Of a stretch of 35,926 nucleotides of DNA, positions 1-8,279 are shown in pieces. The notes below the pieces were generated by a model that saw nothing but the letters and a program-made list of their open reading frames with translations, ran no database searches and was not told the DNA's origin. Both the position numbers and the translations under genes were made by a program. This DNA comes from Promicromonospora panici (GTDB lineage: Bacteria > Actinomycetota > Actinomycetes > Actinomycetales > Cellulomonadaceae), in NCBI RefSeq assembly GCF_900608595.1, contig NZ_UWYY01000034.1, forward strand, positions 1 through 35,926, in the 5' to 3' direction. Positions within the stretch are counted from its first letter, which is position 1. Each line of letters opens with the position of its first letter.

Positions 1-1187
1 GTCCGGTCCGGCAGCCAGACGGTGAAGGTGCTGCCGTGCGGACCGTGCTCGGTGTGCCGGAGGTGACCGTCGTGGCTCTCGGCGACCTGGCGGGCGATCG
101 CCAGCCCGAGCCCGGAGCCGTCCGGCGTCGGGCCGTTTGCTGAATCACCGTTCTCGGCGCGGTAGAACCGGTCGAAGATCCGGTCCCGGGCCTCCGGCGG
201 CACGCCGGGGCCTTCGTCGGCGACGGCGATCCAGGCCCAGCCCTGCCTGCTCCCCACGCCCACGGTGATCACGCTGCCCACGGGCGCGAGCCGCACCGCG
301 TTGGACAGCAGGTTGTCGACCGCCCGGGCCAGCGCGTTCGCGTCGCCGTACGCGACGGGGCCGGGGTGGGTCCGCTCGGCGATCGAGACGCCGCGCCGCT
401 CGGCCACGGCGCGGTTGTCGCGGACGGCGCCCTCGGCCAGCACCGCGAGATCGACCTCCCGGTCCGCGAACGCCTCCGAGCGGAACCGCGCCGTGGCCAG
501 CAGGTCCTCCAGCAGCCGGGACATCCGGCTCGTCGCACCCAGCACGACCGCGGTCGCCTCGGCCCGCTGCGCCCGGTCGGCCTGCTCGTTGCCGAGCACC
601 GCCTCGACGTTGGCCTGCACCACCATGACCGGGTTGCGCAGCTCGTGGGAGACGTCCTCGATCAGCCGCCGCTCGGCGGTGAAGGCCCGGTCGAGGCGGT
701 CGAGCATGCCGTCGATCGTGTCGGCGAGGGTGCGCAGCTCGTCGCGAGGGCCGGTGGCCCCGATGCGGCGCGACAGGTCGGTGGCCCCGATCTCCTGGGC
801 TGTGCGCGTGATCGCCTCCACGGGCCGCAGCGCCCGCCCGGACACCCACCAGCCCACGGCGACGCTGAGCAGGAACATCACCGCGAGCGCCACCGCCGAG
901 TAGTCCCGCAGGGTCTGCAGCGCGGTGTAGTTGACGGCGTGCTGGACGGTGTCGAGGTCGGCGGCCTGGAACTGCTCGCCGGGCCGGTAGGCGATGCTGC
1001 CGTCGGACTTCTTCTCGAACCGTTTGACGGTGACGGGGTCCAGGGGTGCGGCGACGATGGTCTGGGACAGCGCGAAGTAGATGCCGGCGAGGATGAGCGC
1101 GGTGATGCCGAAGAGGGTCGCGGAGTAGGTCAGGGCCAGTCGCATCCGCACGGTTCGCGCCCACCCGGGAAGCCCCCGGAGGGTCAT
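1..1187 (-). CDS. Sensor histidine kinase (3' end outside window)
   Basis: Membrane histidine kinase of the HAMP/HisKA/HATPase type, expected to phosphorylate the regulator encoded just upstream. Reading down from the ATG at 1187 there is an N-terminal membrane helix at about residues 17-40, a short extracytoplasmic part to about 95, a second helix at about 96-117, then HAMP. The H-box is DVSHELRNP with the phosphoacceptor His near 181. The N-box (DNLLSNAVRLAP), G1 (DEGPGVP) and G2 (GSGLGLAI) follow. The frame stays open to base 1, so only the last few residues are missing. The start overlaps the regulator stop as ATGA, so the two are translationally coupled. The extracytoplasmic sensor of only about 55 residues gives no hint of the signal. 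Family call is firm; the stimulus is unknown. Confidence 0.93.
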   Translation of the reverse strand, partial: MTLRGLPGWARTVRMRLALTYSATLFGITALILAGIYFALSQTIVAAPLDPVTVKRFEKKSDGSIAYRPGEQFQAADLDTVQHAVNYTALQTLRDYSAVALAVMFLLSVAVGWWVSGRALRPVEAITRTAQEIGATDLSRRIGATGPRDELRTLADTIDGMLDRLDRAFTAERRLIEDVSHELRNPVMVVQANVEAVLGNEQADRAQRAEATAVVLGATSRMSRLLEDLLATARFRSEAFADREVDLAVLAEGAVRDNRAVAERRGVSIAERTHPGPVAYGDANALARAVDNLLSNAVRLAPVGSVITVGVGSRQGWAWIAVADEGPGVPPEARDRIFDRFYRAENGDSANGPTPDGSGLGLAIARQVAESHDGHLRHTEHGPHGSTFTVWLPDR

Positions 1188-1900
1188 GCGAGGACGCCTT
1201 CGACGTGGGTGGGCAGCTCGCGCAGCCGGTAGCCGCGGCCGATGACGGTCTCCAGCGCGGGTTCCTCGCCGTCGAGCGTCAGCTTGCGCCGCAGGGTGCC
1301 GACGGTGACCCGGACCGTCTGGGTGAAGGGGTCGGCGTTCTCGTCCCAGACGTGCTCGAGCAGCTCCTCGGCGGGTACGACGTAGGCGGGCCGGTTCATC
1401 AGGTAGCGCAGCACCGCGAACTCCTTGCGGGTCAGGGCCAGCTCGCGCGTGCCGCGCCAGGCGAGCTGGCGGGCGGCGTCGAGCCGGATGGGGCCGTGCA
1501 CGAGGACGGCGGCCGCCTCGCGGGACTCGCGGCGCAGGAGGGCGCGGATGCGGGCGGACAGCTCGATGATCGCGAACGGTTTGACCAGGTAGTCGTCGGC
1601 GCCGACGTCGAGGCCGGTGACCCGGTCGGTGAGGCGGCCGCGCGCGGTGAGCATGAGGATGCGGGGCGGGTCGCCCTCGGCCAGGGGCACCTGTCCGGCG
1701 CGGATCGCGCGGGTCAGGTCGAAGCCGGTGCCGTCGGGCAGTGTCACGTCCAGCAGGACGACGTCGTACGGGTTGAGGCCGAGCTTGTCGCGCGCCTCCG
1801 CAACCGTGCGCGCCTGATCGACGGCGTAGCCCTCCCGGCGCAGTGCCACCTGCAGGGCACTCACCAGGCCCGCCTCGTCCTCCACTATCAGCAGCCGCAC
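1184..1900 (-). CDS. OmpR-family response regulator
   Basis: DNA-binding response regulator of 238 residues, the usual length for the OmpR/PhoB class. The N-terminal receiver domain has the acidic pair EDE near residue 7, the phosphoacceptor Asp in LLDVTLPDG near 51, the switch Thr in MLTARG and the Lys in DDYLVKPF. The C-terminal winged helix spans about 130-230 (LTRKEFAVLRYL, then the VRVTVGTLRRKL recognition helix). It starts with GTG. There is no Shine-Dalgarno sequence, but TACCGT lies 6 nt upstream of the GTG, which suggests a leaderless mRNA. It is in an operon with the kinase (ATGA overlap) and diverges from the MoxR operon, which it probably controls together with itself through the direct repeats at 1953-1996. 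Confidence 0.95.
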   Translation of the reverse strand: MRLLIVEDEAGLVSALQVALRREGYAVDQARTVAEARDKLGLNPYDVVLLDVTLPDGTGFDLTRAIRAGQVPLAEGDPPRILMLTARGRLTDRVTGLDVGADDYLVKPFAIIELSARIRALLRRESREAAAVLVHGPIRLDAARQLAWRGTRELALTRKEFAVLRYLMNRPAYVVPAEELLEHVWDENADPFTQTVRVTVGTLRRKLTLDGEEPALETVIGRGYRLRELPTHVEGVLA

Positions 1901-1906
1901 AGCAGC

Positions 1907-1912
1907 ACGGTA
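1907..1912 (-). promoter_or_regulatory. Candidate -10 of leaderless response-regulator promoter
   Basis: On the minus strand TACCGT fits the actinobacterial TANNNT -10 pattern and ends 6 nt before the GTG start at 1900. No ribosome-binding site lies between. A weak -35 (TGTCAG) lies 17 nt further upstream, inside the inverted repeat at 1930-1946. Confidence 0.4.
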
Positions 1913-1929
1913 ACCGCCCGGCGCCGGTC

Positions 1930-1946
1930 CTGACAGGGTCTGTCAG
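1930..1946. promoter_or_regulatory. Perfect inverted repeat CTGACAG-GGT-CTGTCAG
   Basis: Two 7-bp arms around a 3-nt centre in the divergent region between the response regulator and moxR. It could be a dimer-binding site or part of the regulator promoter. No terminator role is expected because no gene ends here. Confidence 0.4.
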
Positions 1947-1952
1947 CACACC

Positions 1953-1996
1953 CTTTCGGTCGGCTTTCGCTCGGGTTTCCCGCAGTTTTCTCCCGG
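1953..1996 (+). promoter_or_regulatory. Four tandem 11-bp direct repeats, likely OmpR-type binding sites
   Basis: Consecutive 11-mers CTTTCGGTCGG, CTTTCGCTCGG, GTTTCCCGCAG and TTTTCTCCCGG run head to tail and end 19 bp before the moxR start. An 11-bp period is the known spacing of PhoB/PhoP-type half-sites. The first two units match at 10 of 11 positions and the last two are degenerate. The likely ligand is the adjacent response regulator; this is inference from spacing and location. Confidence 0.5.
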
Positions 1997-2015
1997 GTCG
2001 GCTGAAGTCGGAGCC

Positions 2016-3062
2016 ATGGACGACCACAACCCCAGCACCCAGGACATCCCCGCCGTCGCCACGCATCCGCCGCTCCGCCCGCCGGCCGCCCTGCTCGAAC
2101 GCGCGCTGTTCGAGGTCAAACGGGTGATCGTCGGGCAGGACCACATGGTCGAGCGGATCATGATCGGCCTGCTCTCCCGCGGCCACGTGCTGCTGGAGGG
2201 CGTGCCGGGCGTCGCCAAGACGCTAGCCGTGCGCACCCTGGCCACCGTGGCCGGCGGCTCCTTCGCCCGGCTGCAGTTCACGCCGGACCTCATGCCGTCG
2301 GACATCATCGGCACGCGTGTCTGGAAGCCCTCACGGGAGGACTTCGACGTCGAGCTGGGCCCGGTGTTCGCCAACCTCGTGCTCGCCGACGAGATCAACC
2401 GCGCCCCGGCGAAGGTGCAGTCGGCGCTGCTGGAGGCCATGGCGGAGCACCAGGTCAGCATCGGCGGGCGCACGTACGCGCTACCCGACCCGTTCCTCGT
2501 CCTGGCGACGCAGAACCCGATCGAGAGCGACGGCGTCTACGCCCTGCCCGAGGCGCAGCGTGACCGGTTCCTGCTCAAGGTCGACGTCGACCACGCCGAC
2601 GAGCTGGAGGAGCTGACGATCGTGCAACGGATGAGCGCCACTCCCCCGCGGGCCGAAGCGCTGCTCGACCCGGCGATGGTCCGGCAGCTGCAGCGGGAGG
2701 CGGACCAGGTGTTCGTCCATCACGCCGTCGCGCAGTACGCGGTCGCGGTGGTGATGGCTACCCGCCGTCCCCACCAGTACGGCCTGCACAACCTCGACGG
2801 CGTGCTGGAGTACGGCGTCAGCGCGCGCGGCAGCCTCGGCCTGATCGCCGCCGGGCGCTCCCTGGCCCTCATGCGCGGACGCGACTACGTGCTGCCGTCG
2901 GACCTGGCCGACCTGGCCGGCGACACGCTCGGCCACCGGCTCGTGCTCACGTTCGACGCCGCGGCCGACGGCGTCGACCCCCGCACCGTGATCGACGCGG
3001 TCCTGGCCGCCGTCCCCCAGCCGCGTGTGGCGCCGGCCGAGGAGGAGGTGGTCGTGCGATGA
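2016..3062 (+). CDS. MoxR-family AAA+ ATPase
   Basis: Cytoplasmic AAA+ ATPase of 348 residues, a chaperone-like partner of von Willebrand A proteins. The Walker A is GVPGVAKT near residue 68, the Walker B is LVLADEINRAPAK near 120, and sensor 1 is LATQNPIE. The C-terminal lid domain carries the family motif EYGVSARGSLGLIAAGRSLAL. It opens an operon in which the DUF58 gene starts inside its stop codon (ATGA at 3059-3062). The order MoxR, DUF58, VWA membrane protein is the classic MoxR/Bat arrangement, and the ATPase is thought to remodel or insert metal into the VWA partner. The start is ATG with only a weak GGAG upstream. Confidence 0.95.
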   Translation: MDDHNPSTQDIPAVATHPPLRPPAALLERALFEVKRVIVGQDHMVERIMIGLLSRGHVLLEGVPGVAKTLAVRTLATVAGGSFARLQFTPDLMPSDIIGTRVWKPSREDFDVELGPVFANLVLADEINRAPAKVQSALLEAMAEHQVSIGGRTYALPDPFLVLATQNPIESDGVYALPEAQRDRFLLKVDVDHADELEELTIVQRMSATPPRAEALLDPAMVRQLQREADQVFVHHAVAQYAVAVVMATRRPHQYGLHNLDGVLEYGVSARGSLGLIAAGRSLALMRGRDYVLPSDLADLAGDTLGHRLVLTFDAAADGVDPRTVIDAVLAAVPQPRVAPAEEEVVVR

Positions 3063-4036
3063 ACGACACGGCGCGGGACGACCCGGCGCGGGACGACCTG
3101 CCACGGAAGGACCCCGTGCGGAACGATGCCGCGGGCCGGTTCCGCCGGCTCGAGCTCACGGTCCGGCGCCGGGTCGACGGGCTGCTGCAGGGCGACGTCG
3201 ACGGGCACACGCTCGGTCCCGGCTCCGACCCGGAGGAGCTCACGCTCTACCGGCCGGGGCAGGACGTGCGGCGGATCGACTGGAACGTCACCGCCCGCAC
3301 CGGCGAGCCGCACCTGTGGCGCACCCGCGCCCAGCACGAGCTGGACACCTGGCTGCTGGTCGACCGCAGCCCCAGCATGACCTTCGGCACCGCGCACACC
3401 GAGAAGGTGGACGTCGCCGAGCAGGTGGCGGCCGCCGTCGGCCTGCTCACCACCGCGCCGGGCAACCGCGTGGGCGTCGGCCTGATCGACGAGGCGGGCC
3501 TGCGCTGGGTCTCGCCCCGCCCCGGGCGCGCCGCCGCGGCCGCGCTGACCCGGCTCGACGCGGCCGGGCGCGAGGGCAGCCCGCAGGTCACGCTCTCGGA
3601 TGCCCTGCGCGGGCTCGGCGCGCGGGCCCGACGCCGCGGCCTGTGCGTCGTCGTCACCGACCTCGTGGCCCCGGACGGCGACGTCGAGCGGCCCTTCGAG
3701 TGGGAGGGACCGCTGCGGCGGCTGACCGCCCGGCACGACGTGATCGTCGTCGAGGTGGACGACCCCCGCGAGCGGGAGCTGCCCGACGTCGGCGAGGTCG
3801 TGCTCCTCGACCCCGAGACGGGAGTGCAGCGCGAGGTGTCCACCTCGGACCCCGAGCTGCGCATCGCCTACGCCATGGTCGCCGCCCTGCATCGCGACGA
3901 GACGGCCGCGGCGGTGCGCGCCTGCCGCGCCGAGCACCTGCGCGTCAGCACCGACCAGGACTGGGCAGCGGTGCTCGCACGGTTCGTCAAGGACCGCCGC
4001 CGCGCCCCCGCACGACGTCACCGGAGGACACCATGA
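3059..4036 (+). CDS. DUF58 domain protein (VWA-like, MoxR partner)
   Basis: A 325-residue soluble protein. It carries the DUF58 signature LYRPGQDVRRIDWNVTARTG at about residues 61-80, followed by a VWA-like fold beginning WLLVDRSPSMTFGT near 100, in which the DxSxS metal motif appears as DRSPS. No signal peptide or membrane segment is seen. The first 25 residues are a charged, repetitive stretch (ARDDPARDDLPRKD) that is probably disordered. It overlaps moxR by 4 nt and its own stop overlaps the next start (ATGA at 4033-4036), so the three are translationally coupled. Its biochemical role is not established in the family; it is expected to act with MoxR and the BatA-like protein. Confidence 0.92.
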   Translation: MNDTARDDPARDDLPRKDPVRNDAAGRFRRLELTVRRRVDGLLQGDVDGHTLGPGSDPEELTLYRPGQDVRRIDWNVTARTGEPHLWRTRAQHELDTWLLVDRSPSMTFGTAHTEKVDVAEQVAAAVGLLTTAPGNRVGVGLIDEAGLRWVSPRPGRAAAAALTRLDAAGREGSPQVTLSDALRGLGARARRRGLCVVVTDLVAPDGDVERPFEWEGPLRRLTARHDVIVVEVDDPRERELPDVGEVVLLDPETGVQREVSTSDPELRIAYAMVAALHRDETAAAVRACRAEHLRVSTDQDWAAVLARFVKDRRRAPARRHRRTP

Positions 4037-5037
4037 CCTTCACCAGCCCTCTTTTCCTGCTCGCCCTGCTCCCGGTCGCGGCCCTGGCGGTCGCCTACCT
4101 GGTGCTGCAGCGGCGGCGCACCCGCTACGCCGTCCGCTTCGCCACCCTGCCGATGCTCGACCGGGTGGCCCCGACCCGGCCGCGCTGGCGGCGTCATCTG
4201 GCCACGACCCTGGTGCTGCTCGCGCTCGCCGCGTTCGCCACGGCCGCGGCCGGGCCCCAGATGCAGCTCCGCGTGCCCTACGAGCGGGCGACGGTCATCG
4301 TCGCCATCGACGTCTCGGGCTCCATGGAGGCGCAGGACGTGCCCCCCGACCGGATGACCGCGGCCAAGGAGGCGGCTGTCCAGTTCGTCCGCGACCTCCC
4401 GGAGACCGTCCAGGTGGGAGTCGTCGCGTTCTCCCGCGACGCCGACCTGGTCGCCCCCGTCACCGCCGACCGCGTGCTGGTCGAGGACGCCATCGAAGCC
4501 CTCGAGCCCGGCGGCGGCACAGCGATCGGCGAGGCCGTGTTCGCCTCCGCCGAGGAGGTGGTCCGGCAGGCGGTCGAGAACAGCGAGTCGTCGGACGGCG
4601 GCACACCCGCCCCGGACGGTTCCGAGGGCGAGGCTTCGGACGTCGAGCCGATCCCCGCCCGCCTCGTCCTGCTCTCCGACGGGTTCAACACGGTGGGCCG
4701 CAGCCCCGCCGACGCCGTCCCGACGGCGCTCGACGCCCAGATGCCGGTCTCCACCATCGCCTTCGGCACACCCGACGGCGTCATCGGCAACGGGTTCCGC
4801 ACCCAGTCCGCACCCGCCGACGACGAGACCCTGCGGATGCTCGCCGACGAGACCGGCGGCCACTTCTACAGCGCCGAGAGCGGGGCGGAGCTGGACCAGG
4901 TCTACGAGGACATCGGCTCCGCGATCGGCTGGCGCACCGAGACGACGCTCGTCACGACTCCCCTGGTCCTGCTCGGTCTCGCACTCGCGATCACCGCCAC
5001 GGCACTGTCCCTGCGCTGGTTCTCCCGGCTGGTCTGA
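4033..5037 (+). CDS. BatA-like membrane protein with von Willebrand A domain
   Basis: A 334-residue protein with two N-terminal membrane helices (about 5-26 and 57-75) and a C-terminal helix (about 306-328) that anchors a VWA domain, as in BatA/BatB and the actinobacterial VWA proteins next to MoxR. The MIDAS motif DVSGS is at residues 93-97, followed by GGGTAIGEAV (MIDAS Thr) and LLSDGFNTVG (MIDAS Asp), so metal binding looks intact. An acidic Ser/Gly-rich insert lies near 180-205. The ATG at 4033 is chosen because GGAGGA lies 5 nt upstream and the codon overlaps the DUF58 stop; the longer upstream open frame only shadows DUF58. Inferred role is envelope-associated scaffold or chaperone with MoxR. 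Confidence 0.93.
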   Translation: MTFTSPLFLLALLPVAALAVAYLVLQRRRTRYAVRFATLPMLDRVAPTRPRWRRHLATTLVLLALAAFATAAAGPQMQLRVPYERATVIVAIDVSGSMEAQDVPPDRMTAAKEAAVQFVRDLPETVQVGVVAFSRDADLVAPVTADRVLVEDAIEALEPGGGTAIGEAVFASAEEVVRQAVENSESSDGGTPAPDGSEGEASDVEPIPARLVLLSDGFNTVGRSPADAVPTALDAQMPVSTIAFGTPDGVIGNGFRTQSAPADDETLRMLADETGGHFYSAESGAELDQVYEDIGSAIGWRTETTLVTTPLVLLGLALAITATALSLRWFSRLV

Positions 5038-5060
5038 AAATCGTTCGAAGGAGCTTTCCC

Positions 5061-6047
5061 TTGCCGAACACCGACCCCCATCTCAACGGTCATCCGACCG
5101 GCCTCGGCTCTCCGGCTGGCGGTCCTCCCGCCGGTGGTCCGCCGATCGGCCTCGGCCGGCCCGCCGGGCCGCGCCGCTTCGTCCTCGGCGATCCCGTCGC
5201 GCCGCCGCCACCCGCGCCCGAGCCGACCCGCAGCCGGCTGCTCCCGCCCGCTACCGCGCCGGCGGGACCGGGCCGGCCGTTCGGCCCGCCGTCGCCCGAT
5301 CCCGAGGCACCGAGCGACGCCGCGGGGACCCGCCGTCCCCGGCCCTTGCTGACCATGGCCACCGCCCTCGCCCTCGGCGCGCTGCTGGGATCAGCGACGA
5401 CGGGCCTGGTCACCGGCCTGAGCGCCGCCCCGGAGCAGCCTCCGGCGCCTGCGGCCGTGGGCCAGGGCAACGGCACGACGACGGCCAGCGCCGCCCAGCG
5501 CGTCCTGCCGAGCGTCGTGCAGGTTCGGGCCGGGTCGCGGGGCGGGTCGGGCGTCATCATCGACGGGAGCCACGTGGTGACCAACGGGCACGTGGTCGTC
5601 GGCGCCTCCACGGTCGAGCTGCTGCTCGAGGACGGGCGCTCGGTCACCGGCCGGGTGCTCGGCGCCGACGAGCGCAACGACATCGCCGTGATCGAGGCCG
5701 ACCTCGGCAACACCCCGGCGGCTGCCCTGGGCAGCAGCTCCGCGCTGCAGATCGGCCAGCCGGTCATCGCCGTCGGCTCACCGCTGGGGCTGACGGGCAG
5801 CGTGACAGCGGGCGTGGTGAGCGCCGTCGACCGCAGCTCCGGTGACTACCCCGGGCCGATGATCCAGACCGACGCGTCCATCAACCAGGGCAACTCCGGC
5901 GGTCCGCTGGTCGACCTGCGCGGCCAGGTCGTCGGGATCAACACGGCGATCGCCACGGTGGGCAGCTCGGGGAACATCGGTATCGGGTTCGCCGTACCGA
6001 TCGACCGCGCGGCTGACGTCGCCGAGGGCATCATCGCGAGGGCGTGA
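5061..6047 (+). CDS. Membrane-anchored trypsin-like (HtrA-type) serine protease without PDZ
   Basis: A 328-residue S1C-type protease. Residues 1-95 are a cytoplasmic Pro/Gly-rich tail with repeats of the GGPPAGGPP kind. A single membrane helix follows at about 96-120, then the protease domain outside the membrane. The catalytic triad is complete: His177 (VVTNGHVV), Asp207 (RNDIAV) and Ser279 (NQGNSGGPL). The protein ends soon after the last protease strand (GIGFAVPIDRAAD), so there is no PDZ domain, unlike DegP or typical HtrA. It starts with TTG, supported by GAAGGAG 8 nt upstream. It lies 23 nt after the VWA gene and is probably the last gene of the operon, suggesting an envelope quality-control function for the whole unit. 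Confidence 0.93.
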   Translation: MPNTDPHLNGHPTGLGSPAGGPPAGGPPIGLGRPAGPRRFVLGDPVAPPPPAPEPTRSRLLPPATAPAGPGRPFGPPSPDPEAPSDAAGTRRPRPLLTMATALALGALLGSATTGLVTGLSAAPEQPPAPAAVGQGNGTTTASAAQRVLPSVVQVRAGSRGGSGVIIDGSHVVTNGHVVVGASTVELLLEDGRSVTGRVLGADERNDIAVIEADLGNTPAAALGSSSALQIGQPVIAVGSPLGLTGSVTAGVVSAVDRSSGDYPGPMIQTDASINQGNSGGPLVDLRGQVVGINTAIATVGSSGNIGIGFAVPIDRAADVAEGIIARA

Positions 6048-6072
6048 GGCGCGCGGTGTCGTGCGTGCGGCG

Positions 6073-6550
6073 TCAGCCGGTGTCGTACTCGACGCTGACC
6101 GAGGACGCGCCGCGCCGCGGCGCCACCTGCTCGGCCTCGTCCTGCACCGCCGTCCGGTGCCGAGCCGGGAGGGAACCGAACGCCGTGACGGCGATGGTCA
6201 GCTTGCGGCCACTCTTGCGGGGGCGCCAGATGCCGGCGATCTTGCCGTCCGCGAGGACGGTGCCCGGTTCGCCGAGCGTCTTCCACACGTCCCGGTGGTA
6301 GCTCTTCGCGACGATCGTCTCGCGGTCGCGCTGCTGGGTGTAGGGGTCGCGGGGCGGGAGCAGGCGCACGCTCCTGGGTGACGCTGCGCACCCGGGCGCG
6401 CAGGGCGAGCAGCGCCGAACCGGGCGGGCTGTTCTGGATGCCGCAGCGGCCGGCCGCGTCGAGCAGCGCGTCCTCGGGCAGCCGCCCGGACAGGTGGTGG
6501 GCGGCCAGCCGGAACGCTACGACGTCGCCCTTCGCGACACTCTCAGCCAC
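6073..6550 (-). pseudogene. Winged-helix (AlkZ/HTH_42-like) protein, internally deleted
   Basis: Two pieces of one family lie in different frames. From GTG 6550 to about 6378 the reading AFRLAAHHLSGRLPED...CGIQNSPPGSALLAL is the N-terminal motif of the winged-helix DNA-binding family that includes the DNA glycosylase AlkZ. From about 6369 to 6073 another frame reads LLPPRDPYTQQRDRETIV...GIWRPRKSGRKLTI, the C-terminal motif of the same family. Intact members have roughly 350 residues; here only about 155 codons remain, so some 200 central codons, including the core domain, are missing and the frame shifts at the join. It cannot make a normal protein. It converges on the protease gene with a 25-bp gap. 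Confidence 0.8.
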
Positions 6551-6587
6551 CCGCCCAAGGCTAGCGGCGGGCACCGACAGCCACGGT

Positions 6588-7613
6588 CTAGCCGTCGGTG
6601 AACAGGCCGCTGTAGGCGTTCAGGGCCGGCTGGCCGCCCAGGTGCGCGTAGAGCACGGTCGCGTCGGCGGGGATCTCGCCGCTGGTGACGAGGTCGATCA
6701 GGCCGGCCATCGACTTGCCCTCGTAGACGGGGTCGATGATGACGCCCTCCAGGCGGCCGGTGAGGCGGATCGCGTCGAGCGTGGAGTCCACCGGGATCCC
6801 GTACTCGTCCCCGGCCCATCCCGGCAGCACGGTGATCTCGTCGTCGCGCAGCGAGCGGCCGACGCCGATGAGCTCGGCCGTCGCGCGCGCGATCCGGGCC
6901 ACCTGGTCGCGGGTCTCGTCGAGCTTCGCGCTGGCGTCGATGCCGATCACCCGGCGCGGCCGTCCACCCGCCTCCTCGAGCGCGGCGAACCCGGCGATCA
7001 TGCCCGCGTGGGTCGATCCGGTGACCGCGCAGACGACGATCGTGTCGAAGAAGACGCCCAGCTCGCGCTCCTGCTGCTCCACCTCGTAGGCCCAGTTTGC
7101 GAACCCGAGGCCGCCGAGCCGGTGGTCGGACGCGCCGGCCGGGATCGGGTACGGCGTGCCGCCCCGCTCCTTGACCTCGTCGATCGCGCGGGTCCAGGAG
7201 TCCTTGAACCCGATGCCGAAGCCCGCCGGGTCGAGCCGCACCTCCGCGCCCATGATCCTGCTCAGCATGATGTTGCCGACGCGGTCGGCGACGGAGTCAG
7301 GCCAGTCGACCCAGTTCTCCTGCACCAGCACCGCCTTCAGGCCGAGCGACGCCGCCACGGCCGCGACCTGGCGCGTGTGGTTGGACTGGTACCCGCCGAT
7401 CGAGACCAGCGTGTCCGCGCCCTGCGCGAGCGCGTCCGGGACGATGTACTCCAGCTTGCGGGTCTTGTTGCCGCCGTAGGCGAGGCCCGCGTTGCAGTCC
7501 TCGCGCTTGGCCCAGACCGCGGCGCCGCCGAGGTGGGCGGTCAGCCGAGGCATCGGATGCACCGGGCTCGGCCCGAAGGTGAGCGGGTGGCGGGGGAAGT
7601 CGGACAGGGCCAT
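6588..7613 (-). CDS. acdS: 1-aminocyclopropane-1-carboxylate (ACC) deaminase
   Basis: PLP enzyme of 341 residues (family length about 338) that splits ACC, the ethylene precursor of plants, into 2-oxobutyrate and ammonia in the cytoplasm. The PLP lysine is Lys50 in GGNKTRKLEY and the nucleophilic Ser77 lies in GGYQSNHTRQ. The two residues known to separate true ACC deaminases from D-cysteine desulfhydrases are present: Glu298 in DPVYEGKSM and Leu325 in YAHLGG, equivalent to Glu295 and Leu322 of the Pseudomonas UW4 enzyme. It follows the GntR gene by 3 nt with GAGGAG as ribosome-binding site, so the two form an operon. A D-amino acid deaminase activity is possible given the deacylase next door. 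It suggests a plant-associated lifestyle. Confidence 0.93.
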   Translation of the reverse strand: MALSDFPRHPLTFGPSPVHPMPRLTAHLGGAAVWAKREDCNAGLAYGGNKTRKLEYIVPDALAQGADTLVSIGGYQSNHTRQVAAVAASLGLKAVLVQENWVDWPDSVADRVGNIMLSRIMGAEVRLDPAGFGIGFKDSWTRAIDEVKERGGTPYPIPAGASDHRLGGLGFANWAYEVEQQERELGVFFDTIVVCAVTGSTHAGMIAGFAALEEAGGRPRRVIGIDASAKLDETRDQVARIARATAELIGVGRSLRDDEITVLPGWAGDEYGIPVDSTLDAIRLTGRLEGVIIDPVYEGKSMAGLIDLVTSGEIPADATVLYAHLGGQPALNAYSGLFTDG

Positions 7614-7616
7614 GGG

Positions 7617-8279
7617 CTACTCCTCGTCGGAGGGCGGGTCGGTCGGCAGGGTGGACCAGGTGTCGAAGGCGACGGCGGCCGCCTGGTCAGCGTCCCCGGC
7701 GGCGCACAGCCGGATCAGCTCGTCGTGCCGGGCAAACGACGCGCGTCCGCCCAGCGAGGAGAACCGCAGGCGTTCCGCGCGGCGCAGCACCGGCGTGAAC
7801 TGGTCGAGCACCGAGGTCAGCGCCCGGTTCGCCGCCACGGCCACGGGAACGTGGTGCAGCGCGTCGTCGGCCCGGAGTGCCGCCTCGACGTCGCCCGCCT
7901 CGATCGCCGCACGGAAGTCGCGATTGGCCTCGCGCATGGCCTCCAGATCGTCCTGGGTGAGGCTCGGCACCGCCTCCCGCACGGCCACCTCGTGCATCGC
8001 CGCGACGACGTCGCGCGCGCCCCGCACGTCACGCAGGTCCAGCGAGCTCACCGTCGTCGAGCTGCCCGGCCGGGCCACGACGAGGCCGGCCTCGGCCAGC
8101 CGGAGCAGCGCCTCGCGCACCGGCGTCCGGCTGACGCCGAGCCAGGCCGCGAGCTCGCCGTCGCGCAGCTGCTCGCCGGGCGCGAAGCTGCCGTCGACTA
8201 TGGCGTCGCGGAGCCGGCCGAAGACGTCGTCCCGCAGGAGACGGCGGCCGATCGCGGGCACGCTCGCTGGAATGGGCAT
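7617..8279 (-). CDS. GntR-family (FCD) transcriptional regulator
   Basis: A 220-residue regulator. The N-terminal winged helix spans about 8-70 (DDVFGRLRDAIVDGSFAPGEQL, then GVSRTPVREALLRL, the GntR recognition helix), followed by an all-helical FCD ligand domain in which AALHHV-type and FARHDELIRL helices carry the usual His metal ligands. The ATG at 8279 is chosen because the winged helix starts right after it and because a TAATAT -10 element sits 5 nt upstream with no Shine-Dalgarno sequence, so the transcript is probably leaderless. A 16-bp palindrome overlaps this start and should give autoregulation. It probably controls the downstream ACC deaminase. The effector is unknown; ACC or a D-amino acid are candidates. 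Confidence 0.93.
   Translation of the reverse strand: MPIPASVPAIGRRLLRDDVFGRLRDAIVDGSFAPGEQLRDGELAAWLGVSRTPVREALLRLAEAGLVVARPGSSTTVSSLDLRDVRGARDVVAAMHEVAVREAVPSLTQDDLEAMREANRDFRAAIEAGDVEAALRADDALHHVPVAVAANRALTSVLDQFTPVLRRAERLRFSSLGGRASFARHDELIRLCAAGDADQAAAVAFDTWSTLPTDPPSDEE

Noticed and set aside
3025..4032. Long N-terminal extension of the VWA protein
   Set aside because: This part is another frame of the DUF58 gene. The ATG at 4033 with GGAGGA and ATGA overlap is the real start.
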